Shown in pieces: positions 1 to 9,600 of a stretch of DNA of 64,000 nucleotides. The stretch is from the NCBI GenBank assembly GCA_022414725.1, contig CM039465.1, positions 39,090,380 to 39,154,379 of the forward strand, in the 5' to 3' direction. The stretch's first letter is position 1, and the number at the start of each line of letters is the position of its first letter. The DNA is from Microglena sp. YARC. Lineage: Eukaryota; Chlorophyta; Chlorophyceae; Chlamydomonadales; Chlamydomonadaceae. Below the pieces are notes generated by a model. It had not been told where the DNA came from. It searched no databases and worked only from the letters and a program-made list of their open reading frames with translations. A program made the translations under genes and the position numbers.

Positions 1-480
1 GGTGTCACAAACAGTACTGCCAACCTTACGGGGTCAGTTGCCGCCCCAGCTGCTGCCTCAGTGAGCAATGTTACTAGGGTGTTACTAGGGTGTTACTAGG
101 GTGTTGGGGTGAAATAAGGGTGTCAGGGTGAAATAGTTACCCCCCCAGCTACTGCCTCAGTGAGCAATGTTACTAAGGTGTTACTAGGGTGTTACTAGGG
201 TGTTGGGGTGAAATAAGAGTGTCAGGGTGAAATAGTTACCGCCCCAGCTACTGCCTTAGTGAGCAATGTTACTAGGGTGTTGCTAGGGTGTTACTAGGGT
301 GTTGGGGTGAAATAAGGGTGTCAGGGTGAAATAGTTACCCCCCCAGCTACTGCCTCAGTGAGCAATGTTACTAGGGTGTTACTAGGGTGTTACTAGGGTG
401 TTGGGGTGAAATAAGGGTGTCAGGGTGAAATAGTTACCGCCCCATCTGCTGCCTCAGTGAGCAATGAAATAGGGTGATAA
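1..480. repeat. 99-bp minisatellite, about four and a half copies
   Basis: The word gtgagcaatg recurs at 61, 160, 259, 358 and 457, an exact 99-bp period. Each unit contains three nested copies of a short 'gttactagggt' block and ends near 'ccccagctactgcctca'. It probably lies in the intron upstream of the first recognised exon; no coding is apparent. Confidence 0.9.
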
Positions 481-529
481 GATACTTTACCCTATTTCAA
501 TCTATTTATGTGATTTTCACCCTATTTAC

Positions 530-1010
530 CCCCGTGCTTAAACAGGACATATCAATACCCTATTTTTAACCAAATATGTGATTTTAACCCTATTTACACG
601 ATTGCTTAGAGAAGACACATGTTTACCCAAAAATGTGATTTTTATCCTTTTTACCCGATTGCTTAGAAAATACACATGTACACCCAAATATCAAATATGT
701 GATTTTCACCCTATTTACCCCCGTGCTTAAACAGGACATATTCATACCCTATTTTTAACCAAATATGTGATTTTTACCCTATTTACCATCTTGCTTAGAG
801 AGGACGCATGTTTACCCAAATATGTGATTTCCACACTATTTACCATCTTGCTTCAAGAGGACACATGTTTACACTATCCACCATCTTGCTTGTAGAGGGC
901 ACATAATTACATATTTTTAAAATAAAAAAACAAACAAAATATCAAATATGTGATTTTCACACTATCCACCATCTTGCTTGGAGATAATTACATAATTACA
1001 TAATTACCAT
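530..1010. repeat. AT-rich degenerate tandem repeat
   Basis: Roughly 60-65-bp units share 'atgtgattttcaccctattt' and 'tgcttagagaggacacat'. Copies are diverged and of uneven length. No gene was recognised here. Confidence 0.75.
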
Positions 1011-1029
1011 ATTTTTACCCAAATATCAG

Positions 1030-1425
1030 ATTTTGACCCTATTTACCCTCTACCTCAGAGAGGACACATTGTTTACCCTATTGAACGCCCTATTTCATTG
1101 CTCGACAGGCTGTCATCTGCCCCCCCAGAGTAAAACTATATCTCGACAATATGGTGTCCAAGATGTTTACCCTTTTTACCCTCTAGCTCAGAGAGGAAGC
1201 ACTTTTACCCTTTTGAACGCCCTATTTCATTGCTCAACAGGCTGTCATCTGCACCCACAGAGTAGAGCTACATCTTGTTAATATGGTGTCCAAGATGTTT
1301 ACCCTTTTTACCCTCTAGCTCCGAGAGGACGCACTTTTACCCTTTTGAATGCCTTATTTCATTGTTCAACAGGCTGTCATCTGCCCCCCCAGAGTAGAAC
1401 TATGTCTCGTCAATGTGGTGTCCAG
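1030..1425. repeat. 132-bp tandem repeat ending at a splice acceptor
   Basis: Three copies of a 132-bp unit; 'gtgtcca' recurs at 1154, 1286 and 1418. In the first two the unit ends gtgtccaagatg, in the third gtgtccag|agctg, the acceptor of the exon at 1426. The tandem array is therefore in register with the intron's 3' end. Confidence 0.8.
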
Positions 1426-2786
1426 AGCTGTGAGGCCGCCAGCCCCCGACTCAGTGACCATCTTCACCAATGATGGGGAGTGCTTTCCTGTGAAAAAGCG
1501 AATGCTCAGATCTTGCATCGCACTGACCAAGGTATCAAGCACGCCATAAATTAGCTACTTTTCAGCTACTTTTATTGTTGTTGTTATTGTTGCTGGTGGT
1601 GTTGGTGGTGGTGGTGAGTAGTGGTGGTGGGAAGTAGTGGTTGCTGTTGGTGGTGGGGGGGGGGGGGGGTGGGGGGGGGGGAGGGGGGGGGGGGGGGGAG
1701 TGCTTTCCCGTGAAAAAGCAAATGCTCAGATTTTGCATCGCGCTGACCAAGGTATCATGCACGCCATAAATTAGCTACTTTTCAGCAGGGGGGGGCAGAA
1801 AGACAGATTTTGGACCGCACCTTCGATATGGTGTCCGATTCAGAATGGGAAATGGAATTGTGGACGTTTCATACAAAAAGAGGGGGAAATAAAGTTGGCT
1901 AAAAGTTTTTTTACCCCCCCACCCCACCCCCCACCCCCCTCCTAAAACCCCAATTACCTCACCCTACCCCCCCCTAAAATGGGGTTCATTCGAAAGATCT
2001 TTTAAAGCCCATTTCAGTTATGCTCTTACATCTTTCTTGGGGTTACCCAAACGTGATTTATCGCGAAGTTAAGATTTGGGCCGCTTTGGTTGAAAAAAAC
2101 TTTGGACCCCTCTAACTTTTGTACAACTTTATTTTTGGCTAAAAAAAAACTTTTTATTTTATATAGTTTGAGGATAGGCTCTATCCAAAGCGAAGGTGCG
2201 GTACGGCAGCTTTTTTCTTGCCCCCCCCTCGCTTTTCAGCTACTACTTTTGTTGTTGTTGATGTTGTTGTTGCTGGTGGTGGTGGGTGAGTAGTGGTGGT
2301 GGTAAGTAGTGGTTCTCGTGTTGTTATTGTTGGTGGTGGGGAGTGCTTTCCAGTAAAGAAGAGAATGCTCGGATCTTGCATCCCTCTGACCAAGGTACAA
2401 TGCACGCCATAACTTAGCTACTTTTCAGCTACTTGTATTGTTTTTGTTGTCGCCGCTGGTTAGTGGTGGTGGTGGTAAGTGGTGGTGTTTGTGTTATTCT
2501 TGTTGTTGTTGGTGGTGGTGGTGGTAAGTGGTGGCGTTTGTGTTATTCTTGTTGTTGTTGGTGGTGGTGGTGGTAAGTGGTGGTGTTTGTGTTATTCTTG
2601 GTGGTGGTGGTGGTGGTGGTGGTGGGGAGTTCTTTCCCGTGAAAAGGCAAATGCTCAGATCTTGCATCCCGCTGACCAAGGTATCATGCACACCATAACT
2701 TAGATACTTTTCAGCTACTCTTTTTGTTGTTGTTGTTGTTGCTGCTGCTGCTGGTGAGTAGTGGTGGTGGTAAGTGGTGGTGTTTG

Positions 2787-2817
<31 letters not shown>

Positions 2818-2980
2818 CTTGTCGTTGCTGGTGGTGAGTAGTGGTGGTGGTAAGTGGTAGTGTTTGTGTTCATGTTGGTGGTGGTGGTGGGGGGGTGCTT
2901 TCCCGTAGAAAAGCAAATGCTCAGATCTTGCATCGCGCTGACCAAGGTAACTTAGCTACTTTCAGCTACTGTTGTTGTTT

Positions 2981-3017
<37 letters not shown>

Positions 3018-4960
3018 CGCTGCTGCTGGTGAGTAGTGGTGATGTTAGTGTTCTTGTTGGTGGTGATGGGGAGTGCTTTCCAGTAAAGATGCGAGTGCCC
3101 AGATCTTGCATTGCTCTGACCAAGGTAGTGTTCAGTTCACCACCAACACTACTCACCACCAACAACAACAACAACACAAGCCCCACCACTCACCACCTCC
3201 AACGACAAGAACACAAACAGTGCGGCTGGTTTGTGTCGGGAGACCCACCTCCTGGGGTGAAATTCCTTTCATATACAAATAAATATAACATGCTGTCACT
3301 TGCACAGGCTGTTAAAGATGATGGGCTGGGGCGAACTTCTTTTCATACAAAAAGAAATATAAAATGCTGCCACTTGCAGGCTGTTCGTGATGATGGGCTG
3401 CAGTGCCCCAGCTGCCAAGTAGATGTGGACACTCTCACCTTCGACCGTGTCTTGCTATTCTTGGAGGCCACCATCATGGGCAAAGCCCCCCCGCAGTGGT
3501 CACTCCACCACGTAGACGACCTTGCCAGAGTGCGTTCATCCTGTTTCATTGTCAGAGATTTTTTACCCCACCACTGTCCACCACTGTCCAGGCTGTCCTC
3601 CACTGTCTAGGCTGCCCACCACTGTCTAGGCTGTCCACCACTGTCTAGGCTGTCCACCACTGTCTAGGCTGTCCACCACTGTCTAGGCTGTCCACCACTG
3701 TCTAGGCTGTCCACCACTGTCTAGGCTGTCCACCACTGTCTAGGCTGTCCACCACTGTCTAGGCTGTCCACCACTGTCTAGGCTGTCCACCACTGTCTAG
3801 GCTGTCCACCACTGTCCACCCCCCCACCACTGTCCACCACGGTCCACGTAACAAGGGGTACTATTTATTTACCGGTATTTATTTATTTACTTATTTATTT
3901 ATTTATTTATTTATTTATATATTTATTTATTTATTTATTTATTTGTTTATTTATTTATTTATCCTCCTGCACGCACGTGTTGACATGTGTACCGGCTGCG
4001 GATGTGCTTGATCTTCGTCCGTTGAAAGAGTACTCAGAAATCTGGCTGGGATGTCTGTCAGCCGCCAACCTGTGAAACTTTGGTGCCGCTGGTTTGTGTC
4101 GGGAGACCCACCTGCTGGGGTGAAATTCCTTGCATAAATACAAAACAAACGTAATCATCTTCCTAAACACACAGGAGAGATAGTTGTTACAGTCCAGGGG
4201 TAGGGACTTGCCCAACCATGACATGAGGGGCTGTGGTGTATGAGGAAAACGTGTTGTCCGATTAGGGAATCTTATGGTTATATCCGTATGATACACCACA
4301 ACTCACCCCCCTTTCGAAGGTCCGACGCCCACCTCCGGTATGAGATGTGCACGCCCGGCCGAGCCGGCCCCCTCCTAGCGAGGGTTTCCAACATGCGCCC
4401 GCCCGGGATCGAACCCGCGTGGTACTGGTGAAGGCCCCAACTTCCGTCCAGTCGACCCACTGGACCAAGCTCGAATGTGGTGTATGTGGAAATGTGGTGT
4501 ATGAGGAAAACATGTTGTCCGATTGGGGAATCTTATGGTTATATCCGTATGATACACCACAGGGGCTATAACGAAAAAGCACTGATAAACTGAACCCCAA
4601 ACAATTGCTTTACATGTGGACAGGCTGCAGATGTGCTTGGACTTCGTCCGTTGAAAGAGTACTCGGAAGTCCGCCTTGGTCGTCTTTCAGCTGCAAACCT
4701 GCGAATCTTCCGCTTCCAAGATGTAGTTGAGGCGAATGCAGCTGAGAGTGTTTGGCTGATTTTGGTAAGTTGCATGTATGTACGTATTTATGTTTGTACT
4801 ACTACATTGCCCGTGTGGCCGGTGGCCACACCTACTCACACATAGACAAAACCACCCACGCCCCAATCATAGTACGGTGCCCATTTGGCCCCATCCCCCC
4901 ACTCAGGTCATGGGTCTTAGTCTGGTCTGGGTTACAGAACGGGTAACGCCCTTGCATGCC

Positions 4961-4997
<37 letters not shown>

Positions 4998-6615
4998 TTA
5001 CACACACACACCACCACCACCACCATCACCTCCCCCTCTCTCCCTTACACACAGTTAAGATATCAGCCAACCCCACCCTCGCACGACGCTTCCCTCCCTC
5101 TCCCCTTGCACCCACAGACACACACTTCTTCTCCCTACTTATTCTCCTTCTGCTTCAGCTGTGGCCTCCAACCTGTCATACACGCATACCATCCCCCCCC
5201 ACCCCCCCCCTCCCCCCCCCATCCAGACCCACAGTCTCCCCTACTTCCCCCGACCTCTCCTTACCCCTTATCCCACCCCATCCACACACACTCTCTTTCT
5301 ATCACCTTTCCCCACACACACACCCTCCCTTCCCCCAACCACCAACACTCACACACAATCTTCTTCTCCCTACCTTGTACCCTTCACTTCACCCTGTGGG
5401 ATTCAATCGTGCAGGAAGAGGGGCTGGCTGTGCTTTAAACGTACCAACAACTTGCGAACGCTCAGATTCCGATCACCCCGAGAACACCGGACCGGGGCAA
5501 TTGCATGGCTACAAACCTGCAGCTTCTTCTTCTCGTGCGGTGCCCCAGTCGATACTAGGTTAACACTCGGAACAGCAAAAATCGCAGCAATGTATTTCAC
5601 AATATTCGAAACAATAAAAAGAGCTTGCAAACATGGGATGAGCGCGGCAAGCGCGAGAGTGTGTAGGGGGACGGAATGGCCATGGCGATCTGAACAGAGT
5701 CAAATCATTCGCAACAACTGGGTGCCAACCATGACGAATGCGATGCGATGGGCATGGCCAAAGTGCGAATGCGTCAAATGAATGGTGGCAACGCTCACAG
5801 ACGGAGAAAAAAAGCATGACGATCTGAAGGTCTGGCTTGATTATGAGGCTGGCGTAACTCCTGAGGTTGGGCAGCATACTCTGAGGTTGGGCAGCATACT
5901 CTGAGGTTAGGCAGCATACTCTGAGGTTGGGCAGCATACTCTTCTTGAGGTTGGGCAGCACACTCTGAGGTTGGGCAGCATACTCTTCTTGAGGTTGGGC
6001 AGCATAATCCAAATTCAAATTCAAATTCAAATCCTGAGGTTGGGCAGCATACTCTTCACGCCTGGATTGGGTTAGCAGCTTTGGGTTCTTCCTAAGGCAT
6101 GGCATGACGTTGTTCACGTCTGGCTTGATTATGAGCCTGGCGTAGGTCCTCGGGTCGGGCAGCGCGGGCATCACGTCGACGCTTGTTGGCTCTGTCCATT
6201 TCTTCCTTGCTCATGCAAGCTCGCCTTGAGCGCTGACTGGCGGTGTTGCTGGCCCTCCGGGCAGCTGCAATCTGTTCCTCTGCCTTTCCATTATGTCCGC
6301 TAACATCCGTCATGGAGCATGAGCCGCAGGCCGAATCAAGAAGCATAATATTGAAAACTCTTAAACGGAGCGCCATGCAAAGCGATCCAAGGATCCAGCA
6401 GATGACCTCCGAGGAGAGGAAGTTGTCATTCAAATGTCTTCCAGTCATAACATGGGTGGATGTCTACACGAAATTAGTGCGCGCTAATGGCTTCGCGAAT
6501 CAGCTCTTGGGGTTCTCGAATTTGGCTGGATGAAGCTGGCCGGGCGGTGGTGACACGGCGACCGATAGCAAAAAAGCCGGTCAGAAATTTGTTGGTGAAG
6601 CATTCCAGTATGTCT

Positions 6616-6659
<44 letters not shown>

Positions 6660-9600
6660 TAGTACGGTAGCCCGTGTGGCCGGTGGCCACCCCCACCCCC
6701 ATCCTCCCACCGAGGTCATGGGTCCTAGTCTGGTATGGGTTACATAATGGTTAACGCCCTTGCATGCCCTCCCCCCCCTCTCCCTTACACACAGTCAAGA
6801 TATCAGCCATCTCCGCCCTCCGCTCGACACTTCCCTCCCTCTCCCCCCGCACCCACACCTCTTCTCTCAACCTATTACCCTTCTGCTTCAGCTGTGGCCT
6901 CTCCCCCTCACATACACGCCCCCCCCCCCCCCCCCCCCCCCCCCCTCCAGACTCTCAGCATCCCCTACTTCCCCGACCTCTCCCTACCCCACCCCATCCA
7001 CACGCACTCTATTTCTCTCACCTTTCTCCCACCACCATCCCTTCCCCCCACCACCAACACGCACATACAATCTCTTCTTCCCTACCTCGTACCCTTCACT
7101 TCACCCTGTGGGATTCAATCGTGCAGAAAAAGAGGCAGGCTGTGCTTTGATCCTACCAACAACTTGCGACCGCTCAGATTCCGATAACGCCGAGAACACC
7201 AAACCGGTGCAATTGCATGGCAATACACCTGTAGCTTCTTCTTCTCGTGCAGTGCCCCAGTCGATGCTCAGTCAACTCAGAAGAGCAAAAATCGCAGCAA
7301 CGTACTTCATATTCTATACAACGAAAAGAGCTTGCAAAGATGGGATGGGCGTGGCAAGCGCGAGAGTGTGCAGGGGGACGGAATGGCCATGGCGATCTGA
7401 ACAAGGGTAATTAATTGTAACAACTGGATGCCAATCACTACGAATGTGATGCGATGGCATGGCAAAATTGCGCGTGCGTGCGATGAATGGTGGCAACGCT
7501 CGCAGACGGAGAAAAAAAGCATCACGATCTGAAGGTCTGGCTTGATTATGAGCCTGGCATAACTCCCCAGGCTGGGCAGCATAGTCTTCGCGCCTGGCTT
7601 GGTTAGCAGCTTCCTGTTCCTCCTCAGGCATGCTAGGTCGTTCCTGACTCCTTGCGAGATTACCAGCATGACGCAGCTCCTCGGATCGGGCAGCGCGGGC
7701 ATCACGTCGACGCTTGTTGGCTATTTCCCTGTCTTCCTTGCTCTGGCAATCTCGCTTTGAGCGCTGGCTGGCGGTGTTGCGGGCCCTCCTGTCCATTAAG
7801 ACCGTTGCCATGCATCATGGTCGCATTATCCGTGAAGAACTGAAAGCTATTATTCCGAGCGCCATGCCAAGCCATATGAGGGTCAGCTGGTGACCTCCGA
7901 GGATAGGATCTTCTGATTCTAAATGTCTTGCCGTCATAGTATGGGAGGCAGTTGTGGACATGCTATGAGCGCGCGCGCTTAGCTTAGCGCATCTGCAGTT
8001 TTGGTATTTGAAAATTCCGCTAGGCGGGGAGTTGCGAGTTGGGTGAACGAAAAGTCGGTTGCAAGTCGGTTACACTCCGCACGCCCATGGCACGTGGGTA
8101 CGCGATGATGACACCACCAAGACCACCACGACCACGACCATGATTTCTTTCTATATAGAGATATATACCGGTATATATCCTAGTACGGTAGCCCGTGTGG
8201 CCGATGGCAACACCTACACACACGTAGACAAACTGCCACCACCCCTATCAAAGTACGGTGCCCGTTGGGCATTTGGCCGCACCTGTTTGGGGCTGGGTTA
8301 CAGAATGGTTTAAACTTGTACTCCCCCCACCCCTCACATGAACACACAGCCATGATGTTTCCCCCACTAAAAACACTGAGCCCCCCCCCCCCCCCCACCC
8401 CCCACCCCCCCATTCCCTCCCGTTGGTCGCACCTGTTTTGGGCTGGGTAACATGACAGTTTATGCTGGTTTTGTCTGTAGTGCATGCAACTGAAAACACT
8501 GACGATGATATCCCTTGAGATGGTCCCCTTTTGTACCCACAAGCACCCACATACCACAATACTCCCCCCCACCCCCACCCCCACCCCTCCCCCCAGTTCT
8601 CTCCACCCCCACCCCACCCAGCCATGTACCCCCACCAACAAACAGCCTCCCTTAGACTTTAACATTTCCTGCCCCTACCCCTTCCCCCACCCCAGCCATC
8701 CCACCAGCCCCCCACCCACTCCCAACTCTCATCCCTCCCCTTCCTCGCACACACACCTACCAACACACACATACTCCTTATCTGCCCCCCTCCACTTCAG
8801 CTGTGGGCTTTGCCATTGCTGAAAGGCAAACGGGTTGAAGAGCAGGCTGCAGATCCAACCCATCTACAACGTTTGCGCATATCCCGACTTCGCTGATAGC
8901 ATCGGATCTGCGCGATTGCATTCAGGGATCTGCGCGATTGCATGCAGGGATTGTTTTCCCGCAATATATAGCAATCGCTAGTTTCGACCCCGTTTCAGCA
9001 AAATTATCGCTATAAAAAGGTGGGGGGGGAAATGTTGCCCTACATGGCTCTAAATGGCCCTAAAAAGCTACAAAAAGCTACAGAAAGCACCAAAACACTG
9101 GCCCTTAAGGAGGCCTGAAACCATAAAGCTAGGAAAAACCCACTTTCAGATTTAAAAAATAATCACTAGTGTCCTTACTGCTTGCCACCTTACAACTAAA
9201 TGTATGTTGTTACAGTCAGTTACTGCTTGCCACCTTACACCTAAATGTATGTTGTTACAGTCAGTTACAGTCCAGAGCAGAGTACTACTTCTTGCCAAAT
9301 TGGTCAGCGCTTAAAGCGCACAAATGTCAAATTGGTCAGCGCTTTTTAGTGCAAAAAGCGCAAAAAATGCGCGCTGCGCCCACAGGGGGTTTAAAAAACT
9401 GTGCGAAACGCGCACAGGGGCTCAAAAAGGCAGCGCAGCACCCCTACACATAAAACACCAATCCATCCATCCATCCACCCATCGAAACAGCGCCCATTTA
9501 GGGTCCAAAACGAAAGGCGGAGAAAGTCCTACACAAGTAGGACTTTCACGCTGGAAAGGTTGCATGATGTTATTTTGGACAGCAAGCTCTGTATGTTGCT

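Noticed and set aside
4380..4475. A tRNA gene on the minus strand
   Set aside because: A- and B-box-like motifs are present, but no paired acceptor stem or clear anticodon arm was found; a SINE head fits better.
4778..5781. Proline/histidine-rich frames over the CT/CA-rich part of repeat A
   Set aside because: Low-complexity translation repeated in copies B, C and D with frame changes; no conserved protein.
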